A DNA stretch of 29,127 nt from Chara braunii (lineage: Eukaryota; Streptophyta; Charophyceae; Charales; Characeae). The DNA is taken from NCBI GenBank assembly GCA_003427395.1, contig BFEA01000238.1, positions 1,291,613 to 1,320,739 on the forward strand, read 5' to 3'. A model generated the notes under the pieces. That model had not been told where the DNA came from. It saw nothing but the letters and a program-made list of their open reading frames with translations, and did no database searches. A program made the translations under genes and the position numbers. The number at the start of each line of letters is the position of its first letter. The first letter of the stretch is position 1. Shown one piece after another: positions 19,829 through 29,127 of this stretch.

Positions 19829-20870
19829 TGAAACACACAGCTGATTTCTGAGTTTTTCCCATAGACTGAACGCCTTGCTGAGTTTCCCGCTTGCTACTAA
19901 GTCTGTGTGTGCACGCTTGCTGGACTGCATGTCTGTCTGAGTGCTGGTTGGCTTGAGTGTGTGTGTGGCCATGCCTGTCTGAGTGCTGGTTGGCTTGAGT
20001 GTGTGTGTGGTCGTGCCTGTCTGAGTGCTGGTTGGCTTGAGTGTGTGTGTGGCCCGCAACGGCAGTTGCTCGTTCATTGGGCCCTCAGGGCCGGTACTTA
20101 CCAGTGGTCGTGACATTGAGGGATTGCAGCATGAAAAACACTCAAGTAGCGGGTAGGCCGGTACCACACCCTGAAGGGGTAGATGTGCGGGTACTGGAGA
20201 CCGAGCAGAAGTAGACAAAAGTGGCATTCTTAGAGACCCAGTAGTTGTAGGTTAGGTCTAGGTGGATACCAGTCCAACCAGTCTGGGTCTAGGGCTTGTA
20301 CGGGCAATATCAGAGTCTGCAATGATGTTTCCCTCCGAAAAGGAGGTACCGGTTGCTTGGAAGGCCGAGCGGACTGGAAGTCACCGCTCGAAGAGGCAAG
20401 CAGACCGCTATATCTCCCAGTCGGGCGAAGAGCCTGGCCTCTTTTTCGGTGTGCAAGTTTGGCGACACACTGATGGAGCGCTGGCTGGAGCAGCGCTATG
20501 CTGGAGCAGCGCTGCTGGGGAGGAAGGAGAAGGACACGAGGGAGGAAGAAGGAAGGAAGGGGGAGGAGCGCCAGGGGTACTTACCTGGCTATGGTGCCAG
20601 CCATCTTCATCACCTTGGTGGGCGCTGCGGCACGGAGTCCCCAACTGGGGAGAGCCACACCAAGAAGCTTCGAGGCAGTGTCAAGCATGGCGGCCTGAGC
20701 TAGAGCAGCCATAGCTGCTTTGGATTGTCCTTTGGGCATCTGGCCAAGGCCTAGTTGTCCGCCATAGCCTCGGCCTATGAGAGTGAAGAGTGGGAGAGGC
20801 GGCCATGGCTATGGTGGACCTCAAGTGATACCTGCAGTAGAAGAGGGACTCGGACATTGATTCTGGATTA
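19829..20870. other. Unassigned stretch with a 42-bp repeat and GA-rich part
   Basis: No recognisable protein. A 150-codon plus-strand open frame (20262-20714) and a 142-codon minus-strand frame (19799-20227) exist, but the latter is held open by the 42-bp repeat. A GGAAGGA-rich part lies at 20519-20572. Some of this may be the upstream part of the element D LTR; I cannot find its start. Confidence 0.4.
19933..20058. repeat. Three 42-bp tandem repeats
   Basis: Units start at 19933, 19975 and 20017 and are nearly identical (CTGTCTGAGTGCTGGTTGGC, then GTGTGTGTGTGG). Because 42 is a multiple of three, the minus strand reads a 14-residue repeat containing HTLKPTSTQT. Confidence 0.95.
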
Positions 20871-21131
20871 GCTATTCAACATTGTATTATTATTTCTTGT
20901 ATGAATAAGAGAAGGGGGAGATAAGGAGGAGGAGATTGTTGGGCGGCGAAGAAGAGCCTTGCCATTGTCTTTGCTGGTGTACATCATCTTCTTCTTCTTA
21001 CTTCTTCTTCTTACTTCTTCTTCTTCTTCTAATCCTCTCTCTTCTCTCAAGTTCATTCATTTCTTTCTGCAATTGGGCAGCATTGTACTATCTGATGGAT
21101 GTGTATCTCAAAATTGGCCAGGATCATAACA
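20871..21131 (+). repeat. End of the 5' LTR of element D
   Basis: The LTR must end just before the PBS; the last bases ATAACA (21126-21131) give the expected CA. A TATA-like AT stretch (TATTATTATTT near 20886) is followed by a GA-rich part and CTT-rich runs (20989-21030). No second copy exists in the window, so the LTR start is unknown. Confidence 0.6.
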
Positions 21132-21132
21132 T

Positions 21133-21144
21133 TGGTATCGGAGC
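21133..21144 (+). promoter_or_regulatory. Primer binding site of element D
   Basis: TGGTATCGGAGC, identical to the PBS of A and C, one base after the LTR end. Confidence 0.9.
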
Positions 21145-22431
21145 GGATTCTACTTGCTGGTGAGAGTTGACTTTGCTGCTGTAACCCTAACCTAAGTGGT
21201 TGAGGGCAACACTTCGGGTTAGGGTTGGTTTGTGAAGGGAAGAGGGGCAGCGTGGTTGAGGGAAGCTGCCCCCACCTGGTTAGGTCACGAAGGGTCGACC
21301 TTGAACCTCACCAGATTGCTTGAGAGTGAGATTAGGATGGCGAGACATTTCGAGGGGACTTCATGCGGCGATTTGAGAGAGGCGATATTGAGAGGCACTC
21401 GCACCTGGAATCTGATTCAAGGGAGACACTTGGCAACTTAAGGGCTGCCCTCAAGTAGGCGAGCTTGAGGGTCAGCGGCCACTCAGCATCTACGGACTGC
21501 AAGTTGCTAGCATCGACGGGGGATCCGGCGTTGCACTTGGGCGTTGGAGTCAGACCCTCCTAGGAAATAGGACACTAGTGTACCGGTAGCGTTAGAGGGG
21601 TCAGGAGGATCACATGAGAGGGGGGTGAGTTCTATTCATCTCGAAGCTCAAGGCCACTCAGGTAAGTGTTGTGCACCCTACGGGATGCCCATGTGTGTGT
21701 GCATGGTATGGTTTGTCCTACTGGGGTTACTCTGGGTTTCTTTTCCTACTCCTCTGTGGTCTTGATTGTGTGATTGAATGCATGTGATCTACCTACTCAC
21801 CTGATGGATGGGAAATGAAGTATCTTGATCTAAATGTCGAGTCTTTCTACAGTGCTTTGTCTTTCATCTCTGAACGGTTGTAGTCTGTAGGTTTTGCCGA
21901 AAGTTGAAATTTTGTTTTTCAGTACAATAGAAACTGAACTAAATCCATGAGGCACTCCTCTTGGTTGGGACCTGGCCGCGACCTACGTGGGACCTCTGGA
22001 ACCCAATGGGACCGGGCCCAAACAAGAAGAGCCCTTTGGGCCCAAATCGGTTAGGCATTAGCCCATTGTCTTTTGATTGTGTTACGGAGTTCTTTCTTCT
22101 TGTTTAGGACACCTACAGACGTTTCGCATATCTTTTGGTTGCACTGTCCGCAGCTTGACTCGCACCCTGTACACCACTCAATTCTCCATTGTTGCATTTA
22201 GTCACTCGTTGTCTGGTTTGTTGTACGGTCACGGAGCTGGTCAGACTAGACTCGAGAGGACCTCGTATGCAGTCTGATCAGACTGGGTCGCTGGATCAGA
22301 CCTCTCGTGTGAATTTGATTGTTTTTCTTTTGGTTTGCTGCTCTCTATGTCCAAATGGAATGTCGCTCCGGCTAGGAGTTCTACCTTCTCTTCCCTGAGT
22401 TTTCCAGTCTGTTTCTCTGAGTTCATTTCCG
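21145..22431 (+). other. Element D untranslated leader
   Basis: No gene is seen in about 1.3 kb. Two symmetric sites stand out: an inverted repeat of AACCCTAACC (21183-21192 with 21217-21226) and a 16-bp perfect palindrome CAGTCTGATCAGACTG (22270-22285), which lies about 150 bases before the gag start. Confidence 0.7.
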
Positions 22432-24237
22432 ATGCCCGTGGAGACTCGCAACCAGAAAGAAGAGAGAGAGAGGAGGGAGAGAGAAAAGGAAGAGAGGGAA
22501 AGTGACCGTCTGGAGTGGGTAAGGACTGGGAAAAGGAGTGTTTGTCCAAGTAAAAATGGGAGTGCACCTCTTGAGAGTCTGATTGATTCTTTTGCTGATT
22601 GGCGTCTCTCTGACCCACCTGCCAACACCAACGGTCCGAAAATGGCCGAACTATCTTCAGGACAATGGCGGGCCCTACTAAATGCAGCTTGCGATACAGA
22701 GAAACCGTATCTGCAAGGACTCCTAGATAGTGCTATAGAAAGGGAACAGGAAGCGGAGAAGGAGAGGAAGGAACAACTGCTAAAAAGTCAGGAGGCCATC
22801 TTGGAAATTGTTCCCTCCCTGACCAAAGAGCAGTGTGGGGAATAGTTGCAGTCCATACTCTCGGCTATCGTCCAAGTCCGGAGGCTTGAAGATCATACCA
22901 CTCAGATCGCTGACGTCTTCGCAAAATTGAAGACACTTCAGGAGGATCTGACTGATATGACCAGCAAGTACCGCGACTTGATGGTAGAGGTTGTTGAGCT
23001 GAGACAGGCCCAAGTAACCAATCCTCTTCCTCTACCCCCTCGTTCCGGAGCTGCGATTGAGAGTAATCTTGCCCCTCTTACCGTATCTACTTCTGCTGCT
23101 TCCTTGAGTGTGATGGCAAACCCATCAGGACCTGCAGCAGGTGCAGATTCTGCTGTTGCCGTAACAAGCAACGAGGCAGGAAACTCTGCAACTGCCGCAG
23201 CCCCAAAATCTGAACCAGCAGGTGCTGGTCCCAGCCACGCCTGTCCCTATGTGGATCGAAAGGAGGTGCAAATACCGTCTAAGTACGACGACAAAGAAGA
23301 CATTGAATCCTGGATCAGCTCCATGAGGGCATACTTCAAGGTGTTGGGGACTCGGCCAGAGACCCAGCCAGTGATCATGGGAATGAATGTTGAGCCGGTT
23401 GTACGGGGCTTCCTAGAAGTCCAAGCTACGCAGGCTGGGGTTCCAAAGATCGAACTCACAAGGTGGCTTAAGGCCACCCCGGTTGCCTCCCTCGAGGAGC
23501 TCCTCATTTCCCAGTATAAGGATCCACACGCTGCAGCAAGGGCAAGAAGCCAGCTTGACAAAATCAAACGCAGCAAGTGCACGGGCTCCATGAAAAGCCT
23601 GCAAACCTATCTCAGCAAGATGTTTGCTACACCTGGTCTTGAACTGACTGACCAATCTTGCTTGGATGTGGTCAAGGGCGCAGTCCCCACCAGTTTTACT
23701 AATCGCCTAGGCAGGGACTTCATTGGGTATATTGACTGGTTCACTCTAATGAAGGACATAGTCCGTCTCGAGGCGGTAGACCTCGTCACCACAGCAGGCA
23801 GCAAAAAGCCCATGGGCGGCAGGCGGTTCAAAGGCAACAGTCGTTTTGCTGTGCATGACCTGCTGGAGGCTGAAGAGGAGGCCGAAGCAGATGACCCCAC
23901 TCTTGGTGACGACCAAGAACAGGACGCTGATACATCCTGTTCGTCAGCCCATGAGTCTGATGTAAATCAAGAAGAAGAAAAAATTATTGCCTTTAAAAAA
24001 ACAGCCAATACAAAGGGACCGAATCGGAATGCAGGGAAGAGCTATGTCCAACTTCCCAAGGGAGTCAAGATCCCAGCAAAACCGGAGGATGCGGCCACTA
24101 AATCATGGATCGAACTCCGGATCACTGAAAATGATTGGCGGGGTAGACTCAAGAAGGGGGTATGCCTGCATTGCCAGAAACCAAACCATAAAGTACAGGA
24201 TTGCTATAGGCTGCAGGGAAACCAGACCCGGACGTAG
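22432..24237 (+). pseudogene. Element D gag (one internal TAG)
   Basis: A single frame from ATG 22432 to TAG 24235 is interrupted only by TAG at 22843-22845. The start has a charged Glu/Arg stretch (EERERREREKEERE). The middle contains heptad-like stretches (VRRLEDHTTQIADVFAKLKTLQEDL), a retrotransposon gag region (ESWISSMRAYFKVL to RLGRDFIGY), and an acidic tract. The C-terminus has a zinc knuckle CLHCQKPNHKVQDC (CX2CX4HX4C). Without the TAG it would be about 601 residues, a normal size. The slip heptamer GGGAAAC lies after the knuckle. Confidence 0.88.
24216..24222 (+). promoter_or_regulatory. GGGAAAC heptamer in gag phase of element D
   Basis: It reads CAG GGA AAC in the gag frame, five codons before the gag stop. 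The -1 frame is then open for about 18 codons. RT at 25209 lies in the -1 frame relative to gag, as a -1 shift predicts. I see no stem as good as in A and C. Confidence 0.5.
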
Positions 24238-24432
24238 AGTCGACTTCAGCACACTACATCAAGGGAGACTGAATCTGATGCAGATCAACAGTCCTCCCTT
24301 GAAGCCCAATCATCTGCTCAAGCCAAGGTTGAAGTGTGTGATGTGTTGTATGTCGAGCCTTGGCAGGAGTCTGGGACGGTCGATTTCCACTACCACTTGG
24401 AGCATTGGGCTGAGATGTAACAGCAGCGTGCC

Positions 24433-24960
24433 TAAGGGACATCGAAGCTGATCTTCTTCAAACTTCTCATAAACCACCGCTATCTCCGTGTCTTGATTGA
24501 CTGTGGCGCGATGGCTAACTTTATGTCACCTCACGGGATACACAAAGTGGGCTTGGGAATGAAGCAAGTGGCCTTGCAGAACCCTTGCCGAACCCAAGTT
24601 GGCAACAAGGAAGTTGTCTCTTCTACGCATGCAGTCAAAGGTGTGCGCACTACCTTTGACAAGAAAAAAATTGTCACCCACGCACTGAACTTCTATGTCC
24701 TTGACAAGTGCCCCTTCGACGATGTCCTTGGCTTGAGCTGGCTGCAGTCCCAATGCAAATGGACCAAGTGGAAGGAGTCACTCTCTATGGTCAAAGATGC
24801 CCGAGGGAACGAACTTCATGTCCTCTTGGATGAGAAGCACGAGTCCCCAATGAGTTTTCTGAATGTTATGAAGTTCTGCAAGAAATGGTGCAAGCACAAG
24901 GAGGAAGAACAGTTGTATACTTTGTTCGTCCTACTCATGTGCCAACTACTTTTGCGGTGA
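24433..24960 (+). pseudogene. Element D pol, aspartic protease segment
   Basis: The frame reads IFFKLLINHRYLRVLIDCGAMANFMS with DCGA at 24499-24510, then FDDVLGLSWLQSQ, the usual second landmark of retropepsin-like domains of this family. An in-frame TAA lies just upstream (near 24434), and the frame equals that of gag rather than RT, so indels have occurred on one side or both. The tail after 24880 is not recognisable. Confidence 0.85.
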
Positions 24961-25208
24961 ATACCACTACTACATCACCTAGTGATACTACTTCTAGTAC
25001 TACTTCTCTACCTCCTACTACTCCAAATGATCCCACTTCAGACTCGGTTGCCTCTATTCGCAACCTGCGACCTGATCTAGGTGATCCCTTTGCTGATCCT
25101 CCACCCCCACCGATTCCCCCAAACATCCAAAACCTACTCGACCGATTCCTGGAAGTTCTGGCCGAGCCACGTGGAATCCCCACGCGATCGGTCTGACACA
25201 CCATTGAG

Positions 25209-25545
25209 TTGGTCGAGGGTGTTGTTCCTCCAAAGGGTTGCATATACCAAATGGGACCCGGCGAGTTAGAGGAACTCTGGCGACAGACTGACGACATGAT
25301 TGACAAAGGGTGGATCAAGCCTAGCGAGTCTGAATTTGGTGCTCCTGTTTTGTTTGTTCCGAAGAAAAGAAGCAAACTTCGCATGTGTATTGAAATGTTC
25401 GCGAACTGCGCTCTTTTCTTGGTCTCGCGTCATACTATTGGAAGTTTGTACCCCGCTTCTCTATTGTTGCGCGTCCATTGTCTCGACTGACAAGTAAGAA
25501 TGTTCCCTATTCCTAGGATACCCGTGCACGAAAACCTTTCAAGCT
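25209..25545 (+). pseudogene. Element D pol, reverse transcriptase with core deleted
   Basis: The start of RT is clear (VVPPKGCIYQMGPGELEEL, DKGWIKPSESEFGAPVLFVPKK, LRMCI). At about 25390 it jumps directly to the connection region, which reads ELRSFLGLASYYWKFVPRF from about 25400 in another frame. The fingers-palm part with the YXDD catalytic box is absent. By comparison with A and C, about 0.5 kb is missing. An in-frame TAG near 25515 and a one-base change near 25528 precede RNase H. Confidence 0.87.
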
Positions 25546-26739
25546 TTGAAAGACGCCTTGCTAAGTTACCCAGTACTTCGCGTTGCAGATCTCAAACCGA
25601 CATTCGTAGTTACTACAAATGCAAGTCAGTATGGAATCGGCGCATTGCTGCAGCAAGATGACGGCGATGGCTTGCGGCCGCTCGAATTCTATAGCAAACG
25701 CATGCCTGGCGTAAAGGTAGCCACTTCCACCTACATGCGCGAGCTCTATGCTTTGCGTATGGCTTTGGACCATTGGAAGCACTATCTTTTGGGACGCCAC
25801 GTCAAAATGTTCTCAGATCATGAGACCTTGAAGTGGATCATGGAGCATACTACCCTGTCCCCTACGTTAATTCGCAGGTTCCATGAAATTGACATCTTTG
25901 ACTTCGAGTTGAGACACAAAAAGGGTTATTATCGAGTCGCTGACGCATTGTCTCGCCACCCTGAGTACATTACTTGCCTTGTAAAATCCTACGACCTCCG
26001 GAAGAAACTGAAGGAGGAGCTCGTAGAGCAAACAGCCAAGGATCCAGAACTTAATCCCATCCTTGAGCGGCGGCGGGCTGATCCTAGTAGTCGGCCTGAT
26101 TTTCACGAATATGGAGGACTGATTTTCCATCGCTACGGGAACCACGACCGCTTGCGTGTGCCCAACCATGAGCCTCTTCGCACGCATTTTCTGGATTTGG
26201 CTCATGGCCGGAGCGAACACTTAGGCATGGCAAAGACGTACGCAAATCTGTTGCGACTGTTTGATTGGCCTGGCATGAAAGGGACTGCTGAAAAGTTTGT
26301 GGTTGAGTGTCAAGTCTGTCAACGAATCAAACCATGCTGACAAAAGCCCATGGGGCTACGCGCACCCCTTCCCGTTCCCGATGGTCCCGGGGAGTCCGTC
26401 TCCATTGACTTCACCGACTTGGGAAAGGTACTTAAGAACCGCTACTCACAAGTCATGGTGATTGTGGACCGATTCTCAAAGTTTCTCAATCTGATCCCTT
26501 TGCCGCCCCACGCCCCAACAAAATTAGTGATTCGTGAGTTCCAACAGAAGTACATTCTGCAGTTCGGGACCCCGAAGACTCTCGTAAGCGATCGGGACCC
26601 GCGCTTCATTAGTACTGAATGGAAGGACTTCACGTCTCATCTGGGAATCAGGTTGTGTATGACATCTGACCGACACCAGAAGCCAACGTTTTGGCTGAAG
26701 AAATCAACCAGACTGTGTTCCAACTTCTCCACGCTTTGA
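25546..26739 (+). pseudogene. Element D pol, RNase H and integrase N-terminal and core parts
   Basis: RNase H reads TTNASQYGIGALLQQ, so the first catalytic Asp is replaced by Asn (codon 25618-25620). ELYALRMALDHWKHYLLGR, FSDHETLKW and ADALSRHPEY follow. The integrase finger is HX4HX29CX2C (HGRSEHLGM to CQVC). A TGA at 26338 interrupts. The core continues in frame with SIDFTDLG and SDRDPRF, then shifts near 26690. Confidence 0.92.
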
Positions 26740-27004
26740 TTATCCCGGATCAGGAAACATGGGATGAAGAGTTTAATTCCGTTAGGGGGTTGTACAACAA
26801 CTCCATCCATTCTGCCACCGGCATGACACCTAACAGGCTGCATCTCGGTTGGCAGATCTGTAATCCGCTCTCCTACCTATTCCCTGAGCAGCCAGCTGGC
26901 TTAACACCCGACAGGCCTGGCTTCAGGGCCAAGTATGATCGCTTGCTCAAGGTTGCCATTGCAGCCATGACCAAGCGACAACACGCCATGATCCATCATG
27001 CAAA
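26691..27004 (+). pseudogene. Element D pol, integrase continuation, truncated
   Basis: After the shift near 26690 the frame reads LAEEINQTVFQLL (containing the expected third catalytic Glu), then FNSVRGLYNNSIHSATGMTP and MTKRQHAMIHHANK. The next expected part (the GDRVYV-like region and GPY/F module) never appears. Homology ends at about 27004. Confidence 0.87.
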
Positions 27005-28800
27005 CAAGGGGCGCTGTCGAGCGCATCGGTCCGGCACCGCAAGAGGCAGCGCGGGACCCTCCCGGTCGCGTCACGCAGGAGTTGGTTTTTATCCTCGTCG
27101 CGAATATACATGTGGAGCTTCCACAAGCCGCTCCGAACGAGTGCGTCAGCCATACCTCCCGCGAGCCCCTACGACAGGATAGGGCCTACGCGATGCACGA
27201 CTTACCTCCACCTTACGGGAGTTGTCACCTCCCTTCTGTGGGCGTCCCAACCGAGCTACCAGTCCACAGCACGAAAGCTGATCAGTTGCAATCGCAGAGG
27301 TGGACCAGCCAAGGGTGTTTCTCGTTCGCTGTAGCACAGGGGGTACGCGCGGTAGTACGCCTCTATCGGACCCTTACACGAACCGACATCTTGGGGGGCT
27401 GAGGTCCCAAGCGCGACTCGGCGTCGGTCGACTACGACGTATCCCACTCACCACGCATACACCACACCACGAACACAAAAATAAAACACATACGCACACA
27501 TCAAACAACGCGACAACACTCCTAGTCCCTTAGTAGCCATCCCATAACTTTTCGATGTGGAGATCGGATAGGTGTCGCGTGCGAGACTTTAATATAAAAC
27601 CGCGCGGACGCAAGGCTGAATTCATATCGACTTGCACTGCATGCGTACGCAAGCAGTCACAATGATGGTGTACTATGTAGTACCCATACCCATGCGGTCC
27701 TCGTTAATCTCGAGGGTCGCGTTCGGCACTCAAGTGTCGGCTGATACGCGCCTTGAGGGTTAATCTCTCGACGTTGAACAACCGCCAAGTGCGGTTGAAG
27801 ACCACACCCTCTTCTGCACCCTGCGGAGAGTGGGTGGTACACAGGTTCATACCTGTGGTGGCAATTGTCTCTTATCGCCCTGAAGACCAGCTCCATCATC
27901 TAGGGCCTGGAAACGAGTCAAGGGGTTTGACTTTGACGGTTGCCACGGACTATAACGTCCAACTATAACAACTCTAAAGAGCAAATATAGGCCGAGGGCT
28001 TCCCTGCCCCAAAATCACAACCTTGGGTACCCCTTTTTCTGATTGGCACCGCGGTCTATACCGATTCTGAACACTCATGCACATGTATGAGTCCCTTGGT
28101 CCCATAACTCCAGACACTAGGACGGCAAAACGTCACGCGCAAAACTTAGATATATAGTTGCGTGGTTGCAAGCCTATCCTACACCAACCGGCAATGCTAG
28201 TCATACGGGGTAATCGCAGTTTCGGCCTCGCGATATTGAATGGATGAAGGAATATATCGTGAGCGGTTGAAGGAATGTATCGTGAGGGGTTACCCTTCAC
28301 GATATTGAACGGCTGAAGAAAATGTCGTTCAACCCTCGCGACATTTCTGCCCCCAGGGTTAGGTGTCTCGACGGGCAGGGCAGATAGGCTCTGCGCGAGG
28401 GAAGGTTCCTTCTCTGTAGAGCCTAGGGCTTGGGATGTCCCGAATGACTTCCCATCACTCGAGAGACTGTATATGGCCGGCTTGTGCACGGCAGAGAAAA
28501 CCGGAGGCAAGAACGATGGAAGGATTAAAGCATAGGCACGGGCGCGAGGAATCTAGAGGCTGCTTGAAGTCGTCGGGACCCATGGACTAAGAAGAAATTG
28601 ATGGAACAAGGGGGCGGCAGAGGACCGCAATAAAGTGGCGAAGGCGACCCTCCCTCCGAAATGGAAAAGGACCTCTCGAAAAAGCAATGACGTAGGTTTT
28701 GCGGGTGCAAGGAAGGAATAAGACGTAAGGCGTCGGCGCAAGGGAAACGTTGTCGGGCTAGGTGGGTCACTAGGAAGTAGCGGCAAGAGGGCCGAGAGGG
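27005..28800. other. Unassigned DNA right of element D
   Basis: I recognise no protein, RNA gene or LTR here. Seen: two diverged copies of a roughly 110-bp segment (about 27530 and 28090), each with a TATA-like AT core (27588-27597 and 28148-28156), and a block of short GATATTGAA/TATCGTGA motifs at 28230-28350. A small hairpin, CACAGGT-TCAT-ACCTGTG, lies near 27839. Confidence 0.45.
28278..28304. repeat. Inverted repeat with 12-base arms
   Basis: TATCGTGAGGGG (28278-28289) and CCCTTCACGATA (28293-28304) pair with one mismatch around a TTA loop, inside a block where similar motifs recur. Confidence 0.75.
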
Positions 28801-28814
28801 CCACAAGCTAAGTA

Positions 28815-29127
28815 GGGACCCGCGTAAGACCAAAAGAAGAAGTGGTACCGACGGGGCAGAATGTCGGGGACCACGTGAGATCAAAAGAAGAAGTGGTACC
28901 GGTGGGACAAAGTGTCGGGGACCACGTGAGACCAAAAGAAGAAGTGGTACCGGCGGGACAATGTGTCGGGGACCACGTGAGACCGAAAGAACATGTGGTA
29001 CCAACGGGACAAAGTGTCGAGGACCGCACGGGACTAGACAGAAAATGCGGCACCCATGGGACAAGTGTCGGGGACCGCACGAGACTAGACAGAAAATGCG
29101 GCACCCATGGGACAAGTGTCAGGGACC
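28815..29127. repeat. 51-bp minisatellite running off the window
   Basis: Six to seven units, with anchors (GTGGTACC or GCGGCACC) at 28842, 28893, 28944, 28995, 29047 and 29098. The last two units form a diverged subtype. Since 51 is a multiple of three, the minus strand is open in two frames over the array (for example 28525-29115) and reads a 17-residue repeat. I regard it as non-coding unless expression is shown. Confidence 0.93.

Larger units (their letters stand above)
20871..27004 (+). mobile_element. Element D: truncated Ty3/gypsy LTR retrotransposon
   Basis: On the plus strand: LTR end, PBS (21133), a 1.3 kb leader, gag (22432-24237), protease, RT, RNase H and integrase. The family differs from A and C: gag and pol are only distantly alike and the DNA is not A/C-like. 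The RT core is deleted, several shifts and stops occur, and homology stops inside integrase at about 27004 with no 3' LTR. The start is approximate, since only the LTR end can be fixed from the PBS. Confidence 0.85.

Noticed and set aside
20262-20714. 150-codon plus-strand open frame as a gene
   Set aside because: No recognisable domain, GA-rich low-complexity part, and short overlapping frames of similar length exist; no support for coding.
21183-21226. Interstitial telomere
   Set aside because: Only one to two CCCTAA-like units on each arm, in opposite orientation; a hairpin is the simpler reading.
22843-22845. Programmed readthrough of the internal TAG in D gag
   Set aside because: Following bases are TTGCAG, not a known readthrough context such as CARYYA, and it falls within gag rather than at the gag-pol border.
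128-27004. Envelope-like gene in any of the elements
   Set aside because: In A and C the space between integrase end and PPT is too short or is a gap, and D is truncated; nothing env-like is seen.
27825-27860. tRNA-like T-arm (CACAGGTTCATACCTGTG)
   Set aside because: Only one 7-bp hairpin; no acceptor stem, D arm or anticodon arm can be formed around it.
28815-29127. CRISPR-like array
   Set aside because: Units are contiguous 51-bp copies with gradual divergence and no unique spacers; it is a minisatellite in a eukaryote-like context.

Overview
The window looks like repeat-dense nuclear DNA of a plant or streptophyte alga. I see no cellular gene that I can support. Almost all of it is Ty3/gypsy LTR retrotransposon sequence with chromodomain-type integrase ends, primed by initiator-Met-tRNA-like primer binding sites. 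N gaps, microsatellites and many disabled reading frames fit a large repeat-rich genome. A charophyte such as Chara is a guess from style, not something the sequence proves.

Layout. 1-127: a (TC)n tract and a short CACTGTTCCTC-type repeat. 128-9014: element A, minus strand, complete in structure, with about 1.17 kb LTRs, a perfect 5-bp target duplication (CTGTT), PBS, gag, pol and polypurine tract, but many stops and frameshifts. 9015-9110: the continuation of the short repeat into which A inserted. 9679-10532: the C-terminal part of an older integrase (element B, minus strand). 10533-19772: element C, minus strand, again with both LTRs (about 1.15 kb), PBS, gag, pol and PPT, and with a 199-bp assembly gap. 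C sits inside the integrase catalytic core of B: the second catalytic Asp lies right of C and the catalytic Glu lies left of it. 19773-20870: a short B remnant, then unassigned DNA with a 42-bp tandem repeat. About 20871-27004: element D, plus strand, with LTR end, PBS, long leader, gag and pol; it lacks the core of its reverse transcriptase and ends abruptly inside integrase with no 3' LTR. 27005-29127: unassigned DNA ending in a 51-bp minisatellite that runs off the window.

How the genes work together. In A and C the gag frame ends with the zinc knuckle, and protease-RT-RNase H-integrase follows in the -1 frame. The last two sense codons of gag form GGGAAAC in the X XXY YYZ phase directly before the UGA stop. 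Ten or eleven bases after the heptamer is a stem-loop whose arms differ between A and C by compensating base changes while the loop is conserved. This is the most interesting signal here: a conserved programmed -1 frameshift element for Gag-Pol. D also has GGGAAAC in phase at the end of gag. All three proteases carry Asp-Cys-Gly-Ala where Asp-Ser/Thr-Gly is usual. None of the elements can be autonomous as assembled.
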